DNA of 64,000 nt from an uncultured Roseburia sp. Its GTDB lineage: Bacteria; Bacillota; Clostridia; Lachnospirales; Lachnospiraceae. The stretch lies in NCBI GenBank assembly GCA_946002055.1, contig CAMFYL010000002.1, positions 78,014 to 142,013 of the forward strand, in the 5' to 3' direction. Below the pieces are notes generated by a model that did not search any database, was not told where the DNA came from, and saw nothing but the letters and a program-made list of their open reading frames with translations. Made by a program: the position numbers and the translations under genes. Below, one piece after another: positions 35,885 to 43,826 of this stretch; within the stretch, counting starts at the first letter, position 1; every line of letters starts with the position of its first letter.

Positions 35885-36316
35885 ATGCATGAATTAGGAA
35901 TCGTGTTTCATATTGTGAAGACCGTTGAGGAGCTTGCAGTAGAGAATCATGTGAACCGTGTCAACAAAGTTACCTTGCAGGTGGGAGAGGTTTCTACAGT
36001 TATCCCGGAATATCTGGTGGACTGCTGGAACTGGAAATGCTCTAAGAGCGAAATTATGCAGGGGTGTGAACTGGAAGTGGAGATGATCCCGGCAGTGACC
36101 TACTGTGAGGATTGTCAACAGACCTATGGTACGGTAGAACACGGTAAGATATGTCCACATTGTGGAAGCGAGAATACTTATCTGGTACAGGGCAATGAAC
36201 ACGCCATCAAAGAAATCGAAGTATATAACGATGATGAAGCAAGCGACACTCCGCAAGTGAGTGCAGATGCTGATGGATTAGAGAGAATTCCGGAGATGGA
36301 AGAATCTCAAGAGTAA
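35885..36316 (+). CDS. hypA: HypA-type nickel metallochaperone
   Basis: This 143-residue homologue of HypA delivers nickel to [NiFe]-hydrogenase in other bacteria. It begins MHELGIV, whose Met1, His2 and Glu3 form the nickel site. The structural zinc site is complete at C74, C77, C90 and C93 (CEDC and CPHC). A non-conserved acidic tail of about 30 residues (DDEASDTPQ...EMEESQE) extends the family length of about 115. No hydrogenase or other hyp gene is in the window; the gene follows the flavoprotein by 18 bases. Together with the CooC-like ATPase this argues that the locus product contains nickel. AGGACGAG precedes the ATG. Confidence 0.9.
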   Translation: MHELGIVFHIVKTVEELAVENHVNRVNKVTLQVGEVSTVIPEYLVDCWNWKCSKSEIMQGCELEVEMIPAVTYCEDCQQTYGTVEHGKICPHCGSENTYLVQGNEHAIKEIEVYNDDEASDTPQVSADADGLERIPEMEESQE

Positions 36317-36321
36317 AACAA

Positions 36322-36362
36322 AACACTTTGTGGTCTCAGGGGGGCTGCAAAGTGTTTTTTTT
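36322..36362 (+). terminator. Rho-independent terminator of the redox locus
   Basis: AACACTTTG (36322-36330) pairs with CAAAGTGTT (36348-36356) across a G-rich loop and runs into a T tract. It closes the flavoprotein-hypA unit. Confidence 0.88.
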
Positions 36363-36463
36363 ATTTCAATTTTGGAGGTTATATATTAAAATATATAGTA
36401 ACGATACACTTACAAACTATGAGCAAAAGAGGATGAGAATATGATGACAAGGGAAAAATTGTA

Positions 36464-36541
36464 ATGGAAAAGGTTTATGAAGCGGCTTTCAATCTTAGTG
36501 AAGAAGAATTGGATCAAATTGATTTTTCAGCCTTCCATTGA
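36464..36541 (+). CDS. Doubtful 25-residue ORF or gene remnant
   Basis: In the gap of about 250 bases between the hypA terminator and the Rrf2 gene, one short frame reads MEKVYEAAFNLSEEELDQIDF before ending FAFH-like residues and a stop. The sequence has protein-like composition (amphipathic, acidic), and an even shorter ATG frame (MMTREKL) precedes it. There is only a weak Shine-Dalgarno. It could be a leader peptide, a small protein or the relic of a deleted gene. Nothing else coding was found in this gap. Confidence 0.25.
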   Translation: MEKVYEAAFNLSEEELDQIDFSAFH

Positions 36542-36580
36542 CAAGGGGGTGGAAGAATTATAAACTCATAGTAAAATAAT

Positions 36581-36597
36581 CCTATCAAAATGGTAGG
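36581..36597 (+). promoter_or_regulatory. Palindromic operator candidate for the Rrf2 regulator
   Basis: CCTATC-AAAAT-GGTAGG is a near-perfect inverted repeat ending 3 bases before the Shine-Dalgarno of the Rrf2-family gene. Rrf2 regulators commonly autoregulate through such sites. The upstream AT-rich ATAGTAAAATAAT may hold the -10. Confidence 0.45.
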
Positions 36598-36612
36598 AAA
36601 AGGAGTGAAGCT

Positions 36613-37014
36613 ATGAAAGTATCAACAAAAGGCAGATATGCCATTCGATTTTTGCTGGATTTAGCCCGGAATAGTCAGGGAAAGCCGGTGCGTATTAAGG
36701 ATGTGGCTTCCAGACAAGAGATTTCTGATAAGTATTTGGAACAGGTGGTGTCGGTGCTTCAGAAGGCGGGGTTTGTAAATAGTGTCCGGGGCCCTCAGGG
36801 GGGATATACCTTGTCCCGACAGCCACAGGAATATACCATTGGTGATATTCTTCGCCTTACAGAGGGAAATATGGCACCGGTGGCATGTTTGGCTGAAGAG
36901 GACAATGTTTGCCAGCGGGCAGGGCAGTGTAGCACATTGCCACTATGGAAAAAACTGGATGATGCAATCCGAGGTGTGATTGACACCACTACATTGGCAG
37001 ATTTGATTGAGTGA
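36613..37014 (+). CDS. Rrf2-family regulator, IscR-like
   Basis: This 133-residue winged-helix regulator starts MKVSTKGRYAIRFLLDLA. The DNA-recognition helix region ISDKYLEQVVSVLQKAGFVNSVRGPQGGY is typical. Three cysteines, C92, C100 and C106, occupy the positions where IscR binds a 2Fe-2S or 4Fe-4S cluster, so it can sense Fe-S or redox status. No iscS/iscU genes follow, unlike in the classic isc operon; the next gene encodes a 60-residue protein. It lies just downstream of the Fe-S redox locus but behind a terminator, so it may or may not control that locus. AAAAGGAG precedes the ATG. Confidence 0.88.
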   Translation: MKVSTKGRYAIRFLLDLARNSQGKPVRIKDVASRQEISDKYLEQVVSVLQKAGFVNSVRGPQGGYTLSRQPQEYTIGDILRLTEGNMAPVACLAEEDNVCQRAGQCSTLPLWKKLDDAIRGVIDTTTLADLIE

Positions 37015-37027
37015 GGAGGAGAGGATC

Positions 37028-37210
37028 ATGAATCAGGCACAGGAAGAGTATTTAGAGCGTTTCTGTGAGCACAAAAGCATTACCAGAGAAGAGGCTATGG
37101 AGTATGCAGTTGTGAAGGGTGTGATGCAACAGCTGGAGAATTATAGACCTCCTGTAAGAGAAAAGCAGGGGGGCGATGGCCTGGATCGATTGAGTTGTAA
37201 TTGCTCATAA
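37028..37210 (+). CDS. 60-residue protein next to the Rrf2 regulator
   Basis: This small soluble protein begins MNQAQEEYLERFCEHKSITREEAMEYA and has two cysteines at its C-terminus (SCNCS). It is mostly helical by eye. GAGGAGGAGAGG before ATG 37028 is a strong ribosome binding site, and the TTG at 37007 inside the end of the Rrf2 gene is not needed. It is 13 bases downstream of the regulator and probably co-transcribed. I do not recognise a family; the terminal CxC could bind metal. Confidence 0.65.
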   Translation: MNQAQEEYLERFCEHKSITREEAMEYAVVKGVMQQLENYRPPVREKQGGDGLDRLSCNCS

Positions 37211-37261
37211 AGAATGCAAAATGTTAAATGGGCAACATATTGTGGTATATTTATTTTTAGA

Positions 37262-37290
37262 TTGTGATTTTCCACATTATGTTGTAGAAT
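37262..37290 (+). promoter_or_regulatory. Promoter of the chemotaxis receptor gene
   Basis: TTGTGA (37262-37267) and TAGAAT (37285-37290) are 17 bases apart, 71 bases before the ATG at 37361. Confidence 0.6.
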
Positions 37291-37360
37291 ATATGTAAGT
37301 GTTTTCGTGGGACCGACAGATAATATAGAGCGATATACAAAGGAATCGGGGGAAGATAGT

Positions 37361-38830
37361 ATGACATTACAAAAGAAGCAGATGGGAGAACGCAATCAGA
37401 TAGGTATGATGATTGGTATGATGATTACAATCGCTATGATTGCTTTGGAAATTACGTCAGTTATTATGAAGGGCGTTTCCATTGGCAGAATCATCACACT
37501 TGTAGTTGGTGTGGAAACTGTATTTATGTTGCTGTTCGGATTTAAGAAGAAGAGATATGAGGATAATTATCATCATATTTGTATTTACCCTGTATTTTTA
37601 CTCTTTTTATTTATGTTGTTTACAGGAGATAATTTCTTTTATTTTGTTATCATCTTTCCGATTGCTGTTCTGGTTATGATGTTCCAGAAGGTGAAGATAG
37701 TTAAGCTGGGAGCTGTTATGGCTGTGGCAAGTGCTATTGCTTATGATGTTTACCATGCGGCGTTTATTGCTACAGAGAATTGCCTTCCGGATTACATTAT
37801 TCAGGTGGCTGCAGTGGCTGTGGCTGCCACGGCAGAGATTTTGATTTCAGCACAACAGCAGAGACATCAGGAAGAGACCATTGGACAGATTGAGAAGGAT
37901 GCTGCCAAACAGGCGAATGTGGCTAAGGAGATTGTGGAGCATGCCAATGATTTGGCAGAACAGTTTACACTGGCTACAGAAGTATCGGATAGATTAAATG
38001 AGTGTATGGCTGACAATCATGATTCTGCAAATGGTATTGCAGAGAGCACGAAACTGACCGCTGAGGCAGTGGAACAGCAGACTATGCATACTGTTGAGAT
38101 TCAGAATATTTTGCAGGAAGTAGACGAGCAGACCAAGGAGATGAGCCAGCTTTCAGACTCCACTCGTGTAGCAGTGGAAGAGGGTGTGAAACTTATCAAT
38201 CAGTTGGAGGAGCAGGCTAAGGAGGTTGCCAGAATCAACCAGCAGACAGAGGAGTCTACCAATAATCTGAACAATCGTATTCACGACGTGGATGCTATTA
38301 CAGATACGATTCTTGGTATTTCCTCACAGACCAATTTGTTGGCGTTGAATGCTTCGATTGAGGCAGCTAGAGCTGGTGAAGCTGGTAAGGGATTTGCCGT
38401 GGTTGCTGATGAGATTCGTCAGTTGGCGGAAGAGACAAGACAAGCGACCGAACAGATTGGTGCTATTATTACAAAGCTTACCGATGAAGCAGAGATTGCA
38501 ATTCATAGTATGGAGAAGTCAACAGAATGTATTGTTCGCCAAAACGAGATGATCAATTCTACTGGTGAGAAACTTGGGGATATCCAGAATAACACCCATT
38601 CCCTTACAGGGGGCGTGGCAAGGGTGGCAGAATCTGTTGCAGATGTATTGGATGCCAATGCACGGATTACAGACAGTATTGCAAATCTTTCAGCCACATC
38701 TGAGGAGGTGGCTGCATCTTCTGAAACCGCTCTTGCATTAAGTGAAAGCAGTATGCATGCTATGGAAGAGATGAATGGTTATTTGACCAAGATTTCTGAG
38801 GTTGCAGAGGCTATGAGAAGTATGTCATAA
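37361..38830 (+). CDS. Methyl-accepting chemotaxis protein with membrane-embedded N-terminus
   Basis: This 489-residue receptor has an N-terminal half (about residues 15-165) with six closely spaced hydrophobic helices and almost no extracellular loop, in place of the usual two-helix periplasmic sensor. No HAMP domain is evident. The cytoplasmic coiled coil then carries the MCP signalling tip [21 protein letters not shown], followed by [16 protein letters not shown]. The input is probably sensed in or near the membrane. ATG 37361 follows GGGGGAAG; the ORF upstream to 37307 has no ribosome binding site. It is a single-gene unit with its own promoter and terminator, without other che genes near. 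Confidence 0.9.
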   Translation: MTLQKKQMGERNQIGMMIGMMITIAMIALEITSVIMKGVSIGRIITLVVGVETVFMLLFGFKKKRYEDNYHHICIYPVFLLFLFMLFTGDNFFYFVIIFPIAVLVMMFQKVKIVKLGAVMAVASAIAYDVYHAAFIATENCLPDYIIQVAAVAVAATAEILISAQQQRHQEETIGQIEKDAAKQANVAKEIVEHANDLAEQFTLATEVSDRLNECMADNHDSANGIAESTKLTAEAVEQQTMHTVEIQNILQEVDEQTKEMSQLSDSTRVAVEEGVKLINQLEEQAKEVARINQQTEESTNNLNNRIHDVDAITDTILGISSQTNLLALNASIEAARAGEAGKGFAVVADEIRQLAEETRQATEQIGAIITKLTDEAEIAIHSMEKSTECIVRQNEMINSTGEKLGDIQNNTHSLTGGVARVAESVADVLDANARITDSIANLSATSEEVAASSETALALSESSMHAMEEMNGYLTKISEVAEAMRSMS

Positions 38831-38853
38831 ATGTATGATGATTTTGAAATGTT

Positions 38854-38887
38854 AGACCCTTGTCTTTTTATGGCAAGGGTCTTTTTT
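38854..38887 (+). terminator. Rho-independent terminator after the MCP gene
   Basis: AGACCCTTG (38854-38862) pairs with CAAGGGTCT (38874-38882) and is followed by a T run. Confidence 0.88.
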
Positions 38888-38903
38888 AAAACGCCTCTAT
38901 GTT

Positions 38904-38940
38904 CCGCTACCAGCGTCCGGGTAGCGAAAGCGTGCCCGGC
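38904..38940 (+). repeat. Truncated 3' half of the structured element (copy D)
   Basis: These 37 bases match 9288-9324 of element A at 35 positions, including the CT bulge, GCTACCAGCG, the GNRA mini-hairpin (here GC-GAAA-GC) and GCGTGCCCGGC. The 5' half of the element is missing. By itself it can form a 7-bp hairpin CGCTACC/GGTAGCG. It lies in the 284-base gap between the MCP terminator and the leuB promoter, with no other feature seen there apart from a T-rich stretch near 39020. Confidence 0.75.
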
Positions 38941-39048
38941 AGTGTGATGTATATCCCTATATCCTGGTATTAATCCACAAATGTGGCAATAATGCGTTAA
39001 TGCCCATAAAAGAAGGCTTTTTTTTTGCTTTTTTATGCAATGTTTTGG

Positions 39049-39077
39049 TTGAAAAGAGTCTGGGAATACTTTATTAT
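39049..39077 (+). promoter_or_regulatory. Promoter of leuB
   Basis: TTGAAA (39049-39054) and TATTAT (39072-39077) are 17 bases apart, 38 bases before the leuB ATG. No T-box or leucine leader peptide was recognised between them. Confidence 0.65.
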
Positions 39078-39114
39078 AGTAAAGTGTAAAGTTGAATGGG
39101 AAGGAAGTATAGTT

Positions 39115-40215
39115 ATGGATTACAAGGTGGGAGTAATTTATGGTGATGGTATTGGTCCAGAAGTAGTGAGAGAAGCCCAGAAGGTTTTGGATAAGGTTTG
39201 TGCTACCTTTGGTCATACATTTACCTATGATGAGATTTTGATGGGAGGCTGTTCCATTGATGCAACGGGAGTGCCATTGACTGATGAGGCCATTGCACAG
39301 GCAAAGGCAAGCGATGCTGTTTTGATGGGATCCATTGGTGGAAATACAGCAACATCTCCTTGGTATAAGTTGGCTCCGGAACTTCGTCCAGAGGCTGGTC
39401 TTTTGAAGCTTCGTAAGGAGTTGAATTTGTTTGCAAATCTTCGTCCGGCATATTTGTATCAGGAGTTGAAGGGAGCATGTCCGCTTCGGGATGATATTAT
39501 CGGAGATGGCTTTGATATGATGATTATGCGTGAGCTTACAGGGGGGCTCTATTTTGGAGAGCGAAGCACCACAGAGATTGACGGTGTGATGACAGCCTGT
39601 GACTCCCTTACATATAATGAGAATGAGATTCGCCGTATTGCAAAGCGAGGCTTTGATATTGCCATGAAGCGTCGCAAGAAGGTGACAAGCGTGGATAAGG
39701 CTAACGTTCTTGACTCCTCCCGCCTTTGGAGAAAGGTGGTTGAGGAAGTTGCCAAGGATTATCCGGAAGTGACCTACGAGCATATGCTTGTTGACAACTG
39801 TGCAATGCAGCTTGTAAAGGATCCAAAGCAGTTCGACGTTATTTTAACCGAGAATATGTTTGGTGATATCTTATCTGACGAGGCTAGTATGGTAACAGGG
39901 TCCATCGGCATGTTGTCTTCCGCTAGTTTGAATGAAACTAAGTTTGGCTTGTATGAGCCAAGTGGCGGTTCTGCTCCGGATATTGCAGGAAAGGGCATTG
40001 CCAATCCAATTGCCACCATCTTAAGTGCAGCTATGATGCTTCGCTACAGCTTTGATCTTGACAAAGAAGCTGACGCTGTAGAAGCAGCTGTAAAGAAAGC
40101 ATTAGCGGATGGTTATCGCACCATTGACATTATGCCACGGGAAGGCGATGACTTAGACGGAATTACTCAGGTTGGAACGGAAAAGATGGGGGACATTATT
40201 TGTTCGTATATTTAG
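39115..40215 (+). CDS. leuB: 3-isopropylmalate dehydrogenase
   Basis: This 366-residue NAD-dependent enzyme oxidises and decarboxylates 3-isopropylmalate in leucine synthesis. GDGIGPEV near the start, LLKLRKELNLFANLRP, MIMRELTGGLYFGER and the metal/substrate signature NMFGDILSDEASMVTGSIGMLSSASL are all present. The NAD-binding GSAPDIAGKGIANPIA favours LeuB over isocitrate or tartrate dehydrogenase. ATG 39115 follows GGGAAGG. The frame open upstream to 39025 covers the promoter and is not coding. It is not accompanied by leuA or leuCD here; ilvD and ilvB follow. Confidence 0.95.
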   Translation: MDYKVGVIYGDGIGPEVVREAQKVLDKVCATFGHTFTYDEILMGGCSIDATGVPLTDEAIAQAKASDAVLMGSIGGNTATSPWYKLAPELRPEAGLLKLRKELNLFANLRPAYLYQELKGACPLRDDIIGDGFDMMIMRELTGGLYFGERSTTEIDGVMTACDSLTYNENEIRRIAKRGFDIAMKRRKKVTSVDKANVLDSSRLWRKVVEEVAKDYPEVTYEHMLVDNCAMQLVKDPKQFDVILTENMFGDILSDEASMVTGSIGMLSSASLNETKFGLYEPSGGSAPDIAGKGIANPIATILSAAMMLRYSFDLDKEADAVEAAVKKALADGYRTIDIMPREGDDLDGITQVGTEKMGDIICSYI

Positions 40216-40308
40216 TAGGTTAGATGAGAAGTTACCTGATGATAAACTACTGAGTAGTGAATTGCCTGCTATCTGGTAGATGACATATTAATTACACAAT
40301 ACAACGCA

Positions 40309-40444
40309 GCGGGGGAGAGGTCCATATTATGATGACTGACCTTAGAAAAACGTCCTCACTTAATGAGCATTGCGAATTTAGTGAGGCTACGTTTTTCTCA
40401 GAGCGAGAGCGTGTCAGGAATCAAGATATGGACCTCTCCCTCGC
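40309..40444 (+). ncRNA. Structured hairpin element B, leader of ilvD
   Basis: A 19-bp outer stem (40309-40327 with 40426-40444, one G-T pair) encloses the core. CTGAC (40336-40340) pairs with GTCAG (40413-40417). AGAAAAACGT (40344-40353) pairs perfectly with ACGTTTTTCT (40389-40398). CCTCACT (40354-40360) pairs with AGTGAGG (40380-40386). A CT bulge is at 40387-40388, and GC-GAGA-GC followed by GTG is at 40403-40413. The paired sequences differ from those of elements A and C, but the bulge, mini-hairpin and GTG are kept. It ends 15 bases before the ilvD ATG. The 93 bases between leuB and the element hold a possible promoter (TTGCCT 40262, TATTAA 40286). Confidence 0.75.
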
Positions 40445-40459
40445 GGAAAAGAGGGAAAA

Positions 40460-42127
40460 ATGAGAAGTGATAATGTAAAGAGTGGTATGCAACAGGCACC
40501 ACACAGAAGTTTGTTTAACGCTTTGGGATTTACCGAAGAAGAGATGAAAAAGCCTATGGTTGGTATCGTTAGTTCCTACAACGAGATTGTACCAGGCCAT
40601 ATGAATCTGGATAAAATTGTGAATGCAGTTAAAATGGGAGTTGCTGAAGCTGGGGGTGTGCCAGTGGTATTTCCAGCCATTGCTGTCTGTGATGGTATCG
40701 CCATGGGACACACTGGAATGAAGTATTCTCTGGTGACAAGAGATTTGATTGCAGATTCTACCGAGTGTATGGCACTTGCACATCAGTTTGACGCTCTTGT
40801 GATGGTTCCTAACTGTGACAAGAATGTACCTGGTCTTTTAATGGCTGCAGCCCGTGTCAATGTACCAACCGTATTTGTATCCGGTGGACCAATGCTTGCC
40901 GGAAAAGTTAAAGGACAGAAGAGATCACTTTCTTCCATGTTTGAGGCTGTTGGTTCTTATGAGGCCGGAACAATGACAGCAGAGGATGTAAGAGAGTATG
41001 AGGAAAAGGTATGTCCTACTTGTGGCTCTTGCTCAGGTATGTATACTGCAAACTCTATGAACTGCTTAACTGAGGCACTTGGTATGGGACTTGGCGGAAA
41101 TGGAACAATCCCAGCAGTTTATTCTGACCGTATTCGTCTTGCTAAGCATGCGGGTATGGCCGTTATGGAGATGTATCGCAAAGACATTCGCCCAAGAGAT
41201 ATTATGACAAAGGAAGCCATCATCAATGCCCTTACGGTTGATATGGCGTTGGGATGCTCCACAAACTCTATGCTTCATTTGCCGGCAATTGCACATGAAG
41301 TTGGATTTGACTTTGATATTTCATATGCTAATCCAATTAGTGAGAAAACACCAAACCTTTGCCATTTGGCACCGGCAGGTCCTACCTATATGGAGGACTT
41401 GAACGAAGCCGGCGGTGTATACGCAGTAATGAAAGAATTAGCAGACATCGGTTTGCTTCATCTTGATTGTATGACAGTAACAGGTAAGACAGTTGGAGAG
41501 AATATTGCAAATGCAGTGAATAAGAATCCGGAAGTCATTCGCCCAGTTGACAATCCATATTCTAAGACAGGTGGTCTTGCTGTATTGAAGGGTAACATCG
41601 CTCCGGACGGTGGTGTTGTTAAACGCTCTGCCGTTGTAGATGAGATGCTTGTTCACTCTGGCCCGGCTCGCGTCTTTGACTGCGAGGAAGATGCCATTGC
41701 AGCCATTAAGGGAGGCAAGATTGTTGACGGTGATGTTGTTGTTATTCGTTACGAGGGACCTAAGGGTGGTCCTGGTATGAGAGAGATGTTAAATCCTACA
41801 TCTGCTATCGCAGGTATGGGACTTGGCTCAACCGTTGCTCTTATTACAGACGGACGTTTCTCTGGAGCCTCCAGAGGAGCTTCTATTGGTCATGTTTCAC
41901 CTGAGGCTGCAGTAGGTGGCCCAATTGCTTTGGTGGAAGAGGGAGATATCATTTCCATTAACATTCCGGAAATGACCATCAATATGGAAGTTTCTGAGGA
42001 AGAGTTAGAAAGACGTAGAGCGACTTGGCAGCCTAGAGAGCCAAAGATAAAAGAAGGTTACTTAAGAAGATATGCAGCACAGGTTACATCAGGTAATATG
42101 GGTGCAATCTTAAAGCAGCCTGAGTAG
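40460..42127 (+). CDS. ilvD: Dihydroxyacid dehydratase
   Basis: This 555-residue Fe-S dehydratase makes the 2-keto acids of valine and isoleucine. Cluster cysteines are in [19 protein letters not shown] and [15 protein letters not shown], and the carbamylated-lysine region and [13 protein letters not shown] segment follow. The glycine-rich [10 protein letters not shown] near the end matches the family. The length is normal. AAAGAGGG precedes the ATG directly after structured element B. It starts a run ilvD-ilvB-serC-serA-DUF1015 with gaps of 1-12 bases, likely one operon. Confidence 0.96.
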   Translation: MRSDNVKSGMQQAPHRSLFNALGFTEEEMKKPMVGIVSSYNEIVPGHMNLDKIVNAVKMGVAEAGGVPVVFPAIAVCDGIAMGHTGMKYSLVTRDLIADSTECMALAHQFDALVMVPNCDKNVPGLLMAAARVNVPTVFVSGGPMLAGKVKGQKRSLSSMFEAVGSYEAGTMTAEDVREYEEKVCPTCGSCSGMYTANSMNCLTEALGMGLGGNGTIPAVYSDRIRLAKHAGMAVMEMYRKDIRPRDIMTKEAIINALTVDMALGCSTNSMLHLPAIAHEVGFDFDISYANPISEKTPNLCHLAPAGPTYMEDLNEAGGVYAVMKELADIGLLHLDCMTVTGKTVGENIANAVNKNPEVIRPVDNPYSKTGGLAVLKGNIAPDGGVVKRSAVVDEMLVHSGPARVFDCEEDAIAAIKGGKIVDGDVVVIRYEGPKGGPGMREMLNPTSAIAGMGLGSTVALITDGRFSGASRGASIGHVSPEAAVGGPIALVEEGDIISINIPEMTINMEVSEEELERRRATWQPREPKIKEGYLRRYAAQVTSGNMGAILKQPE

Positions 42128-42139
42128 GGGGATAAATAA

Positions 42140-43825
42140 ATGCAGTTAACAGGAGCACAAATTGTAATCCAGTGCTTAAAGGAACAAAAGGTAGATACCG
42201 TTTTCGGTTATCCGGGCGGTTCGATTTTAAATGTATATGATGAGTTATATAAGCATAGGGATGAGATTCATCACGTGTTGACTTCCCACGAGCAGGGAGC
42301 CAGCCACGCAGCAGATGGCTATGCCAGAAGTACAGGAAAAGTTGGTGTATGTTTTGCCACCAGTGGTCCTGGAGCCACCAACTTGGTCACAGGTATTGCC
42401 ACCGCCTATATGGACTCTGTTCCAATGGTAGCAATCACCTGTAATGTTACCGTTCCACTTTTGGGAAAAGACAGTTTTCAGGAAGTAGATATTGCCGGTG
42501 TGACAATGCCGGTAACGAAGCATAACTTCATTGTAAAAGATGTGACAAAGCTTGCTGATACCATTCGTCGAGCATTTACCATTGCAAAGACAGGAAGACC
42601 TGGTCCAGTCCTTGTGGATATTCCCAAGGATGTAACAGCGGCTAAGACAGAGTACACATTCTGTGAGGCAGCTGAAGTGGCACCGGTGACCAAGAATATT
42701 ACAGAAAAGTCTTTGGAAATGGCAGCAGAGTTGATTCGCAAGTCCAAGAAGCCATATATCTTTGTAGGTGGTGGCGCTGTTATCAGTGAAGCAGGTGAGG
42801 AACTGAAGAAGTTTGTAGAACTTGTGGATGCACCGGTTTGTGATTCCTTGATGGGTAAGGGAGCCATCGATGGTAATTCGGATAGATATACAGGTATGCT
42901 TGGTATGCACGGAACGAAGACATCCAACCTAGGTGTCAGCGAGTGTGATTTGCTTATCGCTATCGGAACCAGATTCAGTGATCGTGTTCTTGGAAATCCT
43001 AAGAAATTTGCAAAGCAGGCTAAGGTGCTTCAGTTTGATGTGGATCCGGCAGAAATTAATAAGAATGTTGTCGTAACATCCAGTGTTATCGGAGATGTGA
43101 AAGAAATCCTAAAGCGTCTTAATCCAATGCTTCCCCAGAAGGATAATGGAGAATGGATGGCTCACATAGAAGAAATGAAACAGAAATATCCGGCAACATA
43201 TTGTCAGGAAGGCTTGTCTGGCCCATTTGTTATTGAAGAAATTTATCGCCAGACAAAGGGGGATGCCATTATCGCAACTGAGGTGGGACAGCATCAGATG
43301 TGGGCAGCACAGTACTATAAGTACAACAGACCACATCAGCTTTTGACCTCCGGTGGATTGGGAACCATGGGATATGGCCTGGGAGCTGCCATTGGAGCAC
43401 AGGTTGCAAATCCGGATAAGCAGGTAGTTAACATTGCAGGAGATGGCTGTTTCCGTATGAATATGAATGAGGTGGCAACAGCAGTGAGAGAGCAGGTGCC
43501 AATGATTGAGGTGGTAATTAACAACCATGTGCTGGGTATGGTTCGTCAGTGGCAAACCTTGTTCTATGAAAAGAGATATTCTTCCACGATCTTGAACGAT
43601 GGTGTTGATTTTGTAAAATTAGCAGAAGCCATGGGGGCAAAGGGCCTTCGTGCCACAACCCAGGAAGAATTTAAGGAGGCATTCAAGGAGGCCTTAGAGA
43701 GTAAGGTTCCGGTAGTTCTTGATTGTGTCATCGATTGTGATGACAAGGTGTGGCCAATGGTTGCACCGGGAACACCAATCAATGAGTGCTTTGATGAAAA
43801 AGATTTAAAGGAGAGGAACAAGTAA
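42140..43825 (+). CDS. ilvB: Acetolactate synthase, catalytic subunit
   Basis: This 561-residue ThDP/FAD enzyme condenses pyruvate with pyruvate or 2-ketobutyrate. The catalytic glutamate is in [19 protein letters not shown]-region residues follow in the middle domain, and the ThDP motif [29 protein letters not shown] is intact. It is the biosynthetic (IlvB/AlsS-like) size. The regulatory small subunit ilvN is not adjacent, which is unusual for a biosynthetic enzyme; it may be encoded elsewhere. It is 12 bases after ilvD and 1 base before serC. Confidence 0.93.
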   Translation: MQLTGAQIVIQCLKEQKVDTVFGYPGGSILNVYDELYKHRDEIHHVLTSHEQGASHAADGYARSTGKVGVCFATSGPGATNLVTGIATAYMDSVPMVAITCNVTVPLLGKDSFQEVDIAGVTMPVTKHNFIVKDVTKLADTIRRAFTIAKTGRPGPVLVDIPKDVTAAKTEYTFCEAAEVAPVTKNITEKSLEMAAELIRKSKKPYIFVGGGAVISEAGEELKKFVELVDAPVCDSLMGKGAIDGNSDRYTGMLGMHGTKTSNLGVSECDLLIAIGTRFSDRVLGNPKKFAKQAKVLQFDVDPAEINKNVVVTSSVIGDVKEILKRLNPMLPQKDNGEWMAHIEEMKQKYPATYCQEGLSGPFVIEEIYRQTKGDAIIATEVGQHQMWAAQYYKYNRPHQLLTSGGLGTMGYGLGAAIGAQVANPDKQVVNIAGDGCFRMNMNEVATAVREQVPMIEVVINNHVLGMVRQWQTLFYEKRYSSTILNDGVDFVKLAEAMGAKGLRATTQEEFKEAFKEALESKVPVVLDCVIDCDDKVWPMVAPGTPINECFDEKDLKERNK

Positions 43826-43826
43826 A

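Noticed and set aside
39025-39114. Upstream in-frame extension of leuB
   Set aside because: These residues would be encoded by the promoter and leader; the ATG at 39115 has the ribosome binding site and the family N-terminus.
38779-39783. 334-residue minus-strand ORF across the leuB promoter
   Set aside because: It crosses the MCP terminator, the element remnant, the leuB promoter and leuB itself in antisense; composition is Cys/His/Ile-rich as in shadow frames.
40216-40459. Leucine/isoleucine T-box or leader-peptide attenuator before ilvD
   Set aside because: No leader ORF rich in Leu, Ile or Val, no T-box motif and no T tract after the hairpin.
42245-42910. 221-residue minus-strand ORF
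   Set aside because: Antisense shadow of ilvB with no start signals.
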